Assembly (NCBI GenBank): GCA_017860275.1
Contig: JAFNAQ010000012.1
Location: 1 to 55,187, forward strand
Length of the DNA: 55,187 bases
Origin: Bacteroidota bacterium
GTDB taxonomy: Bacteria; Bacteroidota; Bacteroidia; Bacteroidales; P3
Reading direction: 5' to 3'
The position numbers were made by a program, and so were the translations under genes. The notes beneath the pieces were generated by a model that was not told the origin of the DNA, did not search any database, and saw only the letters and a program-made list of their open reading frames with translations. This document shows, one piece after another, positions 43,125 through 52,235 of this stretch (position 1 is its first letter; every line of letters begins with the position of its first letter).

Positions 43125-44303
43125 TTAGATTATATATTTGTCGATATCTTTATCAGTTATCTGAGAATCACATAATATGGCTAAACGTTCTGTTGCGTTT
43201 TTTAATTCCCGGACATTGCCCGACCAAAGCCTTGATTGAAGTTTTTTTAAGGCTTGAGATGTAAGTTTAGGCTTTTCGATATTTGCACCTTGGCAATATT
43301 CATCTAAAAAGAAATCCACAAGTAGGGGGATATCATCAATTCTTTCGTTTAGAGAAGGAACTCTTATTACTATTACAGATAATCGATGATATAAGTCTTC
43401 ACGAAAGTTCCCTTTAGCAATCTCTTCCCTAAGGTCTTTATTTGTTGCAGCAATAACTCTAACATTAACTGTTATATCTTTTTCGCCTCCAACTCTTTGT
43501 ATTTTGTTTTCTTGTAGAGCTCTAAGCACCTTAGCTTGTGCCGAAAGGCTCATGTCTCCAATCTCGTCAAGGAATAAAGTACCATTATCTGCCTGTTCAA
43601 AATTCCCTTTTCTTTGTTTTATTGCAGAGGTAAAAGCTCCTTTCTCATGACCAAAGAGTTCGCTTTCTATTAATTCAGAGGGTATTGCAGCGCAGTTTAC
43701 TTCAACAAAAGGATTATTCTTTCTTGGACTTATTATATGTAATGCCTTTGCAACAATTTCTTTACCAGTCCCGTTTTCTCCTGTAATTAATACTCTAGCC
43801 TCAGTTTGTCCAACTCTTTCAATAAAGCTAAACATTTCTATCATGGGTTTTGAGCAGCCAACCATTAAGGAACTTGCTATGTTTGTTGATTCTTGGTTCT
43901 TATTTTGATTTTTTGAGGATTTTTTAGTCTTTGCATCACTTAGCTTTGGTTGCTCAATATTATATTGATTTAATATGCTAACTAATTTGTTTAGGTCTAT
44001 TGGTTTCTCAATATAGTCCTTTGCCCCTTTCTTTAAACATTCTACGGCTGTTTCTATTGTTCCATGACCACTAATCATACAGAAGCGAACAGTCTTTTTG
44101 CTAAGTGATTTTTCTAATACCTCAATACCATCCATCTTAGGCATCTTAATATCACAGAAAACAAGGTCAAAATCGTTTTGAATAACTTTTTCTAAACCTT
44201 CCTTTCCATCGCTAGCCTCATCTACAAAATGTCCTTCATATTCTATAATATCTCGCATTGAGTAGCGAATAGCTCTCTCATCATCAATTATCAAAACTTT
44301 CAT
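43125..44303 (-). CDS. NtrC-type response regulator lacking a Fis DNA-binding domain
   Basis: This 392-residue protein has a receiver domain (phosphoacceptor Asp51 in VFCDIKMPKMDG) and a sigma-54 AAA+ domain with Walker A TGENGTGKE and the loop GHEKGAFTSA, where canonical activators have GAFTGA. Walker B is LFLDEIGDM, and SGNVRELKN is where PGNVREL is usual. It ends KDIDKYII just after the AAA+ domain, so no Fis-type HTH follows. It starts one base after the stop of the ureohydrolase-like gene. Without a DNA-binding domain it may act from solution or through a partner. The kinase is not nearby. Confidence 0.88.
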   Translation of the reverse strand: MKVLIIDDERAIRYSMRDIIEYEGHFVDEASDGKEGLEKVIQNDFDLVFCDIKMPKMDGIEVLEKSLSKKTVRFCMISGHGTIETAVECLKKGAKDYIEKPIDLNKLVSILNQYNIEQPKLSDAKTKKSSKNQNKNQESTNIASSLMVGCSKPMIEMFSFIERVGQTEARVLITGENGTGKEIVAKALHIISPRKNNPFVEVNCAAIPSELIESELFGHEKGAFTSAIKQRKGNFEQADNGTLFLDEIGDMSLSAQAKVLRALQENKIQRVGGEKDITVNVRVIAATNKDLREEIAKGNFREDLYHRLSVIVIRVPSLNERIDDIPLLVDFFLDEYCQGANIEKPKLTSQALKKLQSRLWSGNVRELKNATERLAILCDSQITDKDIDKYII

Positions 44304-44304
44304 A

Positions 44305-45483
44305 TTAGATAGTCATTTTATTATATGCCATTAACCATCGATCTGGGATTTCATCATTAAGAGCTGTTTTATAATCATCATAAGAGCATGGGACAAGATA
44401 ATGACGCTCATATTTAATGAGTTTATCTGAAGTGCAAGGTACTTCCATCCACCAGCGGTCAGATTTCTTACTCTTGTAGAAGACAATTATATGGGAATTA
44501 TTATGAATTGCTACGTGGAATTTTCTATAACTATCCTTTTCTTTATAAGGAAAGTCTTGCTTACGCCATAGGTAACCGTCAATAAAATACCAGATTGCAT
44601 GAGCAACCATATGCGATGTTTGACCATCTCTATCATATCGAGGATTAAGCTCATAGAAACCTATAGAACTACATTTATCGCTCATGCCAGCATAGCGAAC
44701 AAGCTTGCATAACTCCTCACCATAAAAACCATGGGGAGAAGCATTTCCATTTGCAGGAGCATCACTTTGTCTAACTGCACTAATATCGACAGAAACCATA
44801 TCAGCATTTCTAATCAAAGGTTCAGCATTGTCAAGGTTTTCTTGTATTTTACCCAAACGATAGCTTTCGAAGTATAGGCTTTCCATTAAATCGGAAGTAT
44901 CAGGATCAACAAAATATGTTTGATATCCTATTTGAGTATAATTGAATAGGTAGTTAGGTTCACGACAAACCATACTCATTAGATAGCTTTTTGAATTGAA
45001 TATTTCAGGCTTATGTCCCATATCTATACCGGAGTCGATAGCAAAAGCATTTATTATCTGACCAATGTTTTCGTACCCTCTATAGTTAGCATAACAAATC
45101 TCGTTAGATCCTCCAAGTATGATAGGAATAATTCTATTTTTAAGCAACTCTGCAATAACCTCAGCAAGTACATGATAGGTATCCTCCACACTATTTCCAA
45201 GTTTAAGATTACCCATATCTAACACTCTGGCTCTTTGACGATGAGGAAATAGATTATATAAGTATTTTCTTATCTGATTTGGAGCAAGACCACATCCACT
45301 ATTATTTACTGCATTTCTTTCTTCACCAACACCAATAATCGCTATATTTGCTCCGTCAAGAGAAGGAAAGCCTCTCTCAAGGCTATTAATCAAGAATGTA
45401 TGACCGAGCTTTTCAACATTATCTTCCCCATAAAACGTAAACTCATCTATTTTAATAGGGTCAAAGTATATACTAAAATCCAT
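44305..45483 (-). CDS. Arginase/formimidoylglutamase-family protein with altered metal site
   Basis: This 392-residue ureohydrolase-fold protein retains IIGVGEERNAVNNSGCGLAPNQIRKYL, IPIILGG and GFYELNPRYD. The Mn2+-binding motifs are changed: GGDHS reads GGSNE, DAHxD reads DSGID and SFDVDxxDP reads SVDISAVRQ. Three of six expected metal ligands are therefore replaced (His to Asn, His to Gly, Asp to Ser) and three Asp remain. True hydrolase activity is unlikely. Similar degenerate members are common in Bacteroidota. It is the first gene of an operon with the NtrC-type regulator. Confidence 0.82.
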   Translation of the reverse strand: MDFSIYFDPIKIDEFTFYGEDNVEKLGHTFLINSLERGFPSLDGANIAIIGVGEERNAVNNSGCGLAPNQIRKYLYNLFPHRQRARVLDMGNLKLGNSVEDTYHVLAEVIAELLKNRIIPIILGGSNEICYANYRGYENIGQIINAFAIDSGIDMGHKPEIFNSKSYLMSMVCREPNYLFNYTQIGYQTYFVDPDTSDLMESLYFESYRLGKIQENLDNAEPLIRNADMVSVDISAVRQSDAPANGNASPHGFYGEELCKLVRYAGMSDKCSSIGFYELNPRYDRDGQTSHMVAHAIWYFIDGYLWRKQDFPYKEKDSYRKFHVAIHNNSHIIVFYKSKKSDRWWMEVPCTSDKLIKYERHYLVPCSYDDYKTALNDEIPDRWLMAYNKMTI

Positions 45484-45540
45484 AAAACTACATTTGAAAT
45501 AAAGTGTAAAAGTACAAAAATTATTTGAATACGCTACTTG

Positions 45541-45602
45541 TTAACATTGGCTTAATATAAATGTAACAGAAAATACATATTTACTTCACACCCCATTAAC
45601 AT
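45541..45602 (+). promoter_or_regulatory. Candidate PhoB-responsive region upstream of the phosphate porin
   Basis: TTAACAT occurs at 45541 and 45596, with the related ATGTAACAG at 45561. The region lies directly upstream of the -7 box at 45611. Site identity is a guess from position and repetition. Confidence 0.3.
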
Positions 45603-45610
45603 GATGGTTA

Positions 45611-45618
45611 TAATTTTG
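45611..45618 (+). promoter_or_regulatory. -7 box (TAATTTTG) for the phosphate operon
   Basis: It matches TAnnTTTG, 74 bases before the porin ATG. No -33 TTTG is present, fitting an activator-dependent promoter. Confidence 0.55.
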
Positions 45619-45691
45619 CATCGTAGGAAAAAAGTAAATATCCTACGTAAATTTGAAACAAAAATAGATTATAATTTTAAACTAAACAAAG

Positions 45692-46981
45692 ATGAATCAG
45701 AAATTTATTACTAAGTTATTATTAGCAGGAATTTTCACATCAACAAGTCTTACGCTAATGGCACAGGTAGAAGAACCTGTAAAAGACACTTTAACTCTTA
45801 TGCAAGAGCAGATAGATGCTAATGCTTCAAACATTAAAAAAATACAAAAATTTAAAGTATCTGGTTATATCCAATCTCAGATGGAAATATCGGGTATTGA
45901 TGGAGCAGCAAAAACAGGGGCTAATTCAGGTAAATATTCTTCGGCTATAGACGGAAAGGATGCTGAAACTTTTACTCGTTACGGAATCCGTAGAGGTAGA
46001 ATTAAATTTGAATATACAGAAGGAATTGGTAAATCGGTTTTTCAATTAGATATTACAGAAAAAGGAGTTAATTTCAAGGATGCTTATTACGAAGTAACAG
46101 AACCTTGGTTGAATATGATTTCCCTAAAGGCAGGTATATTTGATCGTTGTTTTGGAGATGAAATAACTTATTCTTCATCAAAGAGAGAATCTCCAGAAAG
46201 AACATTAATGTTTCAGAAATTATTCCCAGACGAAAGAGATTTAGGAGCTCAATTAACAATAAAAGCTCCAAAAGGACATATGTTAGAAGGATTGAAACTT
46301 GAGGCTGGTCTATTCTCTGGTAACGGAATCAAGGTAGATGATAATGGCAAATTAGATTTTATTGGTCATTTGAAATATGATAAGAAATTAGATAATATAT
46401 CTTTTGGAATAGGTACTTCTTACTATAGTGGCACAACTAACAATGCAGATACAATGTTCTATAATGTTGTTGATGGAGCATGGAAAGCAGAAAAACAAGA
46501 ATCTAATAAATTAAATAAGAGAGAATACATTGGTGTAGATGCTCAGTTTAGTGCAGAAACATTTATGGGACTAACAAATATTAGAGCAGAATATGTAATG
46601 GGGACTCAACCATCAACAAAAGGAGACTTCTCTTCTCCAAAAGCAGATTCTTATAGTGCAGCCAAACCATTCAATTACAATCGTAAATTTTCTGGTTACC
46701 ACGCTTATTTAGTACAAGATATTTACAAAACGCCGCTTTCTTTAGTAATTAAATATGCTTTCTTAGATCAAAACAGTGATTTAAAGGGCGATGAGATTAA
46801 AAATAATACTGACCTAGCAATGACTTCTCTAGGATATGGTTTATTGTGGAAAGCGACAAAAGATTTAAGATTACAAGCTTTCTTTGAAACAAATACTAAT
46901 GAGAAATCAAACAATTTAACTGGTTACGATGTTGATAAGAAAGATAATATCTTTACTCTAAGACTTCAATACAAATTCTAA
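45692..46981 (+). CDS. Phosphate-selective porin O/P-like outer-membrane protein
   Basis: This 429-residue protein has a signal peptide, a short coiled segment (KDTLTLMQEQIDANASNIKKIQKFK) and then a beta-barrel with GYIQSQME, RRGRIKFEYTEGIGKSVFQLDITEKGVNFKDAYYEV and a C-terminal aromatic strand (FTLRLQYKF). It matches the OprO/OprP-type porins of Bacteroidota. As the first gene of the pst cluster it probably admits phosphate through the outer membrane. Confidence 0.85.
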   Translation: MNQKFITKLLLAGIFTSTSLTLMAQVEEPVKDTLTLMQEQIDANASNIKKIQKFKVSGYIQSQMEISGIDGAAKTGANSGKYSSAIDGKDAETFTRYGIRRGRIKFEYTEGIGKSVFQLDITEKGVNFKDAYYEVTEPWLNMISLKAGIFDRCFGDEITYSSSKRESPERTLMFQKLFPDERDLGAQLTIKAPKGHMLEGLKLEAGLFSGNGIKVDDNGKLDFIGHLKYDKKLDNISFGIGTSYYSGTTNNADTMFYNVVDGAWKAEKQESNKLNKREYIGVDAQFSAETFMGLTNIRAEYVMGTQPSTKGDFSSPKADSYSAAKPFNYNRKFSGYHAYLVQDIYKTPLSLVIKYAFLDQNSDLKGDEIKNNTDLAMTSLGYGLLWKATKDLRLQAFFETNTNEKSNNLTGYDVDKKDNIFTLRLQYKF

Positions 46982-47022
46982 TCAAATAAAAAAGATAAAT
47001 TAAACAATAAAAATATAAAGAA

Positions 47023-47838
47023 ATGAAAGCAAGAAAAATAATATTAGCAATTGCATTAGTGGCTTTATCAATGCCTACTCTAAATGCACAAAAGGTTAAA
47101 GGATCAGATACTGTTTTACCTCTATCTCAAAAGGAAGCTGAGGCTTATGGTAAAAAAGGAGGAAAAATTACTGTAACAGGAGGAGGTTCAGGTGTTGGTC
47201 TTGCTGCCTTGATTGATGGTTCAACAGATATAGCTCAATCATCAAGAAAGATGAAATTTGATGAAAAAGCTAAGATGAGTGAAGCAGGAAAGCAAGTCCG
47301 TGAGGTAATTATTGCTTATGATGCACTTGCGGTTGTTGTTAATCCAGCAAATAAGGTTTCTCAACTAACTCGTGAACAATTAGAAGGTATATTTACAGGT
47401 AAAATTAAAAATTGGAAAGAAGTAGGAGGAGAAGATCTAAAGATAGTTGTTTACTCCCGTGAAACTTCTTCAGGAACTTACGAATTCTTTAAGGAATCGG
47501 TATTAAAGAATAAAAACTACGCTTCAACTGTTCTTTCAATGCCAGCGACAGGAGCAATAATCCAATCAATAAAGCAAACAAAAGGAGCAATTGGTTATGT
47601 GGGACTTGCTTATGTAAATAACACCGTTAAGGATTTAAAGGTTAGTTATAATAAGGGAAAGACTTATGCAGATGCATCGGTTGCTAATGCTAAGAATAAA
47701 ACCTATCCAATTGTAAGACCACTATACTATTATTATGAACTAAAGAAGGAAAAACAAGTAAAACCTTTTATCAACTTTGTTCTTTCAGCAGAAGGTCAAG
47801 CAATAGTTTCTAAGGTAGGTTACATACCAGTAAAATAA
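47023..47838 (+). CDS. pstS: Phosphate-binding protein PstS
   Basis: This 271-residue periplasmic solute-binding protein has a signal peptide. The phosphate-site motifs are GSDTVLPLSQ, VTGGGSGVGLAALIDG, SSRKM and VVYSRETSSGTYEFF. It binds phosphate and delivers it to PstCA. It follows the porin by 41 bases. Confidence 0.92.
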   Translation: MKARKIILAIALVALSMPTLNAQKVKGSDTVLPLSQKEAEAYGKKGGKITVTGGGSGVGLAALIDGSTDIAQSSRKMKFDEKAKMSEAGKQVREVIIAYDALAVVVNPANKVSQLTREQLEGIFTGKIKNWKEVGGEDLKIVVYSRETSSGTYEFFKESVLKNKNYASTVLSMPATGAIIQSIKQTKGAIGYVGLAYVNNTVKDLKVSYNKGKTYADASVANAKNKTYPIVRPLYYYYELKKEKQVKPFINFVLSAEGQAIVSKVGYIPVK

Positions 47839-47845
47839 AATAAAA

Positions 47846-49078
47846 ATGAACAAAATCTTTAGAGGTAGAAAGTATTTTTTAGAGGCAATTTGGGAAGGTT
47901 TATTGAAGATAAGTGGTAGCATAACAAGTATTGTTGTGCTACTAATTGTCGTTTTTCTATTCAAGGAAGGTATGGGTTTGTTTAACTCAAAGAAGATAGA
48001 GGATGGTTACTCCATTGCAATAAATAAGACAAACACTCTAACAAAACTCTCATCAGAGGAAGTTAAAAATGTATTTGATGCAGAAATAACATCGTGGAAG
48101 GCTCTTGGAGTTAAGATGGAGAATGATGAAATAGTTGTTTTGAGATTAAACGATGTGGAGTCTTATGCAAATGAAGAGGAGATGGCTTTACTTGACCAAA
48201 GCTTCGACAATCTACCAAAAGTTATTAATAGAATCATAGAAGACAATCCAAATATGATAGCCTTTGTTCCTGAAACATATCTCAACAAAGGTTTCTCTGG
48301 AAAGAAAATTGATTTGGGAAATATTAGTCCTAAGGAGTTCTTTGGAGGTAAGGAATGGTTTCCAACGGCTCAACCTGTTCCCCAATTTGGAGTTCTCCCA
48401 ATTATATTAGGGACATTATGGGTTTCTTTAGGTGCAATTCTACTAGCCCTACCATTTGGGTTAGCAGTCTCTATTTATATGTCAGAACTTGCAAGCACAA
48501 GAATTTACAAACTAATGAAACCAGTAATAGAACTATTAGCGGGTATACCTTCAGTTGTTTATGGATTCTTTGGACTTATAGTTATTGTTCCTTTGATTCA
48601 AAAGGTATTTAATCTCCCAGTTGGAGAGACAGCAATGGCAGGAAGTATTGTTTTGGGCATTATGGCCTTACCTACAATTATTACTATTTCAGAAGATGCA
48701 CTAAGAACAGTGCCAAGAGCAATGAAGGAAGCATCGCTTGCCTTGGGAGCAAATAAATGGCAGACAATTATTAAAGTAACAATTCCTTATGCAATAAGTG
48801 GTATAACTGCTGCTGTAGTACTTGGGATTGGTCGTGCAATAGGTGAAACAATGGCTGTTCTTATGGTAACTGGTAATGCAGCAGTAATCCCTCACACATT
48901 ACTTGAGCCAGTTAGAACTATTCCTGCAACAATAGCTGCGGAACTAGGAGAGGCTCCTTCAGGGGGTGTTCATTATCAAGCATTATTTGTTCTTGGTTGT
49001 ATATTATTTATACTTACTCTAATAATAAATCTAACCGTTGAGTATGTTTCTTCGAAGAACAAACATAAGGCTCATTAA
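47846..49078 (+). CDS. pstC: Phosphate ABC permease PstC with periplasmic PstS-like insertion
   Basis: This 410-residue permease has TM1 at residues about 22-42. About 120 residues then precede the other transmembrane helices, which start near residue 183 (ILGTLWVSLGAILLALPFGLAV). The permease EAA loop (EASLALGANKWQTIIKV) is present. The insertion (LTKLSSEEVKNVFDAEITSWKALG, then IVVLR and NMIAFVPETYLN) resembles part of PstS (LTREQLEGIFTGKIKNWKEVG and IGYVGLAYVN). With PstA it forms the membrane channel. It starts 7 bases after pstS. Confidence 0.9.
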   Translation: MNKIFRGRKYFLEAIWEGLLKISGSITSIVVLLIVVFLFKEGMGLFNSKKIEDGYSIAINKTNTLTKLSSEEVKNVFDAEITSWKALGVKMENDEIVVLRLNDVESYANEEEMALLDQSFDNLPKVINRIIEDNPNMIAFVPETYLNKGFSGKKIDLGNISPKEFFGGKEWFPTAQPVPQFGVLPIILGTLWVSLGAILLALPFGLAVSIYMSELASTRIYKLMKPVIELLAGIPSVVYGFFGLIVIVPLIQKVFNLPVGETAMAGSIVLGIMALPTIITISEDALRTVPRAMKEASLALGANKWQTIIKVTIPYAISGITAAVVLGIGRAIGETMAVLMVTGNAAVIPHTLLEPVRTIPATIAAELGEAPSGGVHYQALFVLGCILFILTLIINLTVEYVSSKNKHKAH

Positions 49079-49097
49079 TTACTAAGGAGAAAAATAT

Positions 49098-49967
49098 ATG
49101 ATAGAATATAATAAAAGGAAAAAAGTTAATCAAGCTACAATGTTTACTCTGCTTAGGATAATGAGTATAATTGTAGTTGGGATTCTAATTGCAATATTGG
49201 GCTTTATAATATTTAATGGAGCTTCGGCAATTAGTTGGGACTTTCTTACAAAAATGCCTGAGGATGGGATGACCAAAGGAGGAATTCTTCCAGCAATTTT
49301 AGGTACGTTATACCTAACAATAGGTTCAATGATATTTGCTTTTCCAATAGGATTACTTTCTGGTATATATCTTAATGAATATGCGACAAATGGTTGGGTA
49401 GTGAAGCTAATAAGAACAATGACAAATAATCTTGGTTCTATTCCTTCGGTTGTCTTTGGTCTATTTGGTATGTCTTTATTTGTAAATAAACTTGGTTTTG
49501 GTGACTCAATTATAGCAGGAAGTTTAACTCTTGGATTATTGGTTTTGCCTATTGTTATTAGAACAACTGAGGAAGCATTGAAGCAGGTTGATAATGGTTT
49601 TCGTCATGGCTCTTTGGCTCTTGGGGCAACAAAGCTTCAAACAGTGGTTAAGGTTGTACTTCCTATGGCTTTTCCAAATATAATTACTGGACTTATTCTT
49701 TCGATAGGTCGTGTCTCTGGAGAAACTGCTCCAATTATGTTTACTGCTGTTGCATATTTTTTGCCTTCTCTGCCAAGCTCAATATTTGATCAAGTAATGG
49801 CTCTTCCTTATCATCTCTATGTAATTTCTACATCGGGAACAGATATTGAAGCCTCCAGAACTATGGCTTATGGAACAGCATTTGTTTTAGTTGCAATTGT
49901 TTTAATACTTAATCTATTAGCAAATGCCATTAGACGTTATTTTAGTAAAAAAGTAAAAACAAATTAA
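49098..49967 (+). CDS. pstA: Phosphate ABC permease PstA
   Basis: This 289-residue membrane protein has six helices and the EAA loop [20 protein letters not shown], with normal length for PstA. It is the partner of PstC. Confidence 0.93.
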   Translation: MIEYNKRKKVNQATMFTLLRIMSIIVVGILIAILGFIIFNGASAISWDFLTKMPEDGMTKGGILPAILGTLYLTIGSMIFAFPIGLLSGIYLNEYATNGWVVKLIRTMTNNLGSIPSVVFGLFGMSLFVNKLGFGDSIIAGSLTLGLLVLPIVIRTTEEALKQVDNGFRHGSLALGATKLQTVVKVVLPMAFPNIITGLILSIGRVSGETAPIMFTAVAYFLPSLPSSIFDQVMALPYHLYVISTSGTDIEASRTMAYGTAFVLVAIVLILNLLANAIRRYFSKKVKTN

Positions 49968-49971
49968 TAGA

Positions 49972-50724
49972 ATGTATAATATAGAAACAAAGAACTTAGA
50001 TTTCTATTATGGAGATTTTCATGCCTTGAAAGATATTTCAATGACAATTGAGAAAAATGAGGTTACTGCTTTTATTGGACCTTCAGGTTGTGGAAAATCG
50101 ACATATCTTAGATTATTCAACAGAATGAATGATCTTATCCCTAACACAAAGATGACAGGCGAAATAACTATTGGAGGGAAGGATATTTATTCTAAAAATA
50201 TATTAGTAGACCAATTAAGAAAAGAAGTTGGTATGGTTTTTCAAAAACCTAATCCTTTCCCAAAAACAATTTTTGAGAATATTGCTTATGGACTAAGAGT
50301 TAATGGGGAGAAAGATAAGGCATTTATTGAAGCGACTGTTGAGGATGCTCTAAAGGGAGCAGCTCTTTGGACAGAGGTTAAGGATAAACTGAAAAAATCT
50401 GCCTTTGAACTTTCAGGAGGTCAGCAACAAAGACTTTGTATTGCAAGGGCATTGGCAGTAAAGCCAAATGTTATCCTAATGGACGAGCCTTGCTCTGCAC
50501 TAGACCCAATCTCTACTCTTAAGGTTGAGGAATTAATCCATGAATTAAAAGAGAAATATACAATTGTTATAGTAACACATAATATGCAACAAGCTGCTCG
50601 TGTAAGTGATAAAACTGCTTTTTTCTACTTAGGAGAACTTATTGAATATGGTCCTACTGCAAAGATATTTACTAATCCAGACAAGGAAGCTACTCAAAAC
50701 TATATTACTGGACGTTTTGGGTGA
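49972..50724 (+). CDS. pstB: Phosphate ABC ATPase PstB
   Basis: This 250-residue protein has Walker A ([19 protein letters not shown], with the PstB-specific NRMND), Q-loop [17 protein letters not shown], signature [16 protein letters not shown], Walker [14 protein letters not shown] and the H-loop VTHNM. It powers phosphate import. It starts 4 bases after pstA. Confidence 0.96.
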   Translation: MYNIETKNLDFYYGDFHALKDISMTIEKNEVTAFIGPSGCGKSTYLRLFNRMNDLIPNTKMTGEITIGGKDIYSKNILVDQLRKEVGMVFQKPNPFPKTIFENIAYGLRVNGEKDKAFIEATVEDALKGAALWTEVKDKLKKSAFELSGGQQQRLCIARALAVKPNVILMDEPCSALDPISTLKVEELIHELKEKYTIVIVTHNMQQAARVSDKTAFFYLGELIEYGPTAKIFTNPDKEATQNYITGRFG

Positions 50725-50731
50725 TGAATTA

Positions 50732-50765
50732 AGGTAAAATGTAAAAGTGAAGAGTGAAGAGTGAA
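50732..50765. repeat. GTGAAGA micro-repeat in the pstB-phoU gap
   Basis: The stretch GTGAAGAGTGAAGAGTGAAAA is a short 7-base repeat in a gap of about 83 bases. Similar purine-rich patches occur in other Bacteroidota intergenic DNA; no role is apparent. Confidence 0.5.
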
Positions 50766-50807
50766 AAGGGGGAAAAATAAAAGTTACAATTTAAAATTTA
50801 AAATTAT

Positions 50808-51491
50808 ATGACACCATTACATATAGATACAGAATTATATAAGTTAAAGAAATCTCTTCAAGAGATGTGGGCTTTGGTAGATAAACAATTATCTAAATCT
50901 CAATCAGCATTATTTGATTATGATAAGGCTTTAGCAAGGGAGGTTCTTTCGAGAGAGAAATTAGTCGATGCTTATGAACTAAAGGTTGATGCTGAATGTG
51001 AGAACTTTATTGCCCTAAACAATCCTGTGGCAATAGACCTTCGTTTGGCTCTTGCATACATAAAAATTAATAATAATCTTGAACGTATTGGCGATTTTGC
51101 AGAGGGGATTGCTAATTTTGTTCATCAAGGAATGAGTGAGAAAATTCCAGAAGATTTATTGAAGGAACTAAGATTAGAGGAAATGTTCCAAGAGGTAATA
51201 AAGATGTTCGTCTATGCAAAAGAGGCAATAGATACTGAAGACTCTTCTTTAGCAGAAAAAGTCTTTGGTATTGATTTTTTAGTCGATAATATTAACTCAA
51301 GTTCTTTTAAAATAATTGCAAAGGCAATTGTTGATAATCCTAAAAAAGCGGAGGAATATTTATATCTTCTTACTGCTATTAGAAAGCTTGAACGTATTGG
51401 TGATAGATGTAGTAATATTGCAGAAGAGATAGTTTTTTACTTAGATGCAAAGGTATTAAAACATAACGACTCTCAAAAAACTAAGAAATAA
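50808..51491 (+). CDS. phoU: Phosphate signalling regulator PhoU
   Basis: This 227-residue all-helical protein has the two PhoU repeats. The motifs ALAYIKINNNLERIGDFAEGIANF and LTAIRKLERIGDRCSNIAEEIVFYL match the ERIGD signature in each half. It couples the Pst transporter to the phosphate kinase and inhibits the response when phosphate is ample. It lies 83 bases after pstB. Confidence 0.94.
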   Translation: MTPLHIDTELYKLKKSLQEMWALVDKQLSKSQSALFDYDKALAREVLSREKLVDAYELKVDAECENFIALNNPVAIDLRLALAYIKINNNLERIGDFAEGIANFVHQGMSEKIPEDLLKELRLEEMFQEVIKMFVYAKEAIDTEDSSLAEKVFGIDFLVDNINSSSFKIIAKAIVDNPKKAEEYLYLLTAIRKLERIGDRCSNIAEEIVFYLDAKVLKHNDSQKTKK

Positions 51492-51502
51492 ACCATAACC
51501 TT

Positions 51503-52225
51503 ATGGAGAAAACTTATAAAGTCCTCATCGTCGATGACGATGAGGACATTCTAGAATTGCTTGAATATAATCTAAAGAAAGAAGGATATATTGTTCAAAA
51601 AGCCAATGATGGCGAAGGTGCAATTGCTAAGGCAAAAGAATTTAAACCAGATTTAATATTGCTTGATGTGATGATGCCTGTGATGGATGGGGTAGAGGCT
51701 TGCGAGGAGATAAGGAAGGATAAGAGTTTGGATAATTGCATTATTGCATTTCTTACTGCAAGAATTGAGGATTATTCTCAGATTGCAGGTTTTAAGGCAG
51801 GTGGCGATGATTATATTCCAAAGCCAATTAAGCCTAAGGTTTTACTAAGTAGAGTTAGTGCATTGCTTAAAAGAACTGATAGAAATTTTATTATCAACGA
51901 AGATAAAAAAGATACACCAAATACAAATCCTAAAATAAAACTTATTCAACTCTCAGAAGATGTTTCATTAAATGAAGAAGGTTATTGCGTAATGAAAAAC
52001 GGAGTAGACCTTCTTCTTACAAGAAAAGAGTTTGAACTTCTAAACTATCTAAGGCAGAAATCCTATAAAGTAATAACAAGAGAACATATTCTTTCTAAGA
52101 TATGGGGTTCAGATGTAATTGTAGGAGAAAGAACGATTGACGTTCATATAAGAAAGATTAGAGAAAAAACAGGATTAGATACAATCAAAACAATAAAGGG
52201 TATAGGTTATAAATATGAGGGTTAA
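51503..52225 (+). CDS. phoB: PhoB-like OmpR-family response regulator
   Basis: This 240-residue protein has receiver motifs DDDED near 11-15, phosphoacceptor Asp55 (LILLDVMMPVMDG) and KPIKPK. A C-terminal winged helix follows (LTRKEFELLNYLRQKSYKVITREHIL, DVHIRKIREKTGLDTIKTIKGIGYKY). It lies 11 bases after phoU, so PhoB is the natural call. No histidine kinase follows, so the PhoR partner must be encoded elsewhere. Confidence 0.85.
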   Translation: MEKTYKVLIVDDDEDILELLEYNLKKEGYIVQKANDGEGAIAKAKEFKPDLILLDVMMPVMDGVEACEEIRKDKSLDNCIIAFLTARIEDYSQIAGFKAGGDDYIPKPIKPKVLLSRVSALLKRTDRNFIINEDKKDTPNTNPKIKLIQLSEDVSLNEEGYCVMKNGVDLLLTRKEFELLNYLRQKSYKVITREHILSKIWGSDVIVGERTIDVHIRKIREKTGLDTIKTIKGIGYKYEG

Positions 52226-52235
52226 TAACTATATT

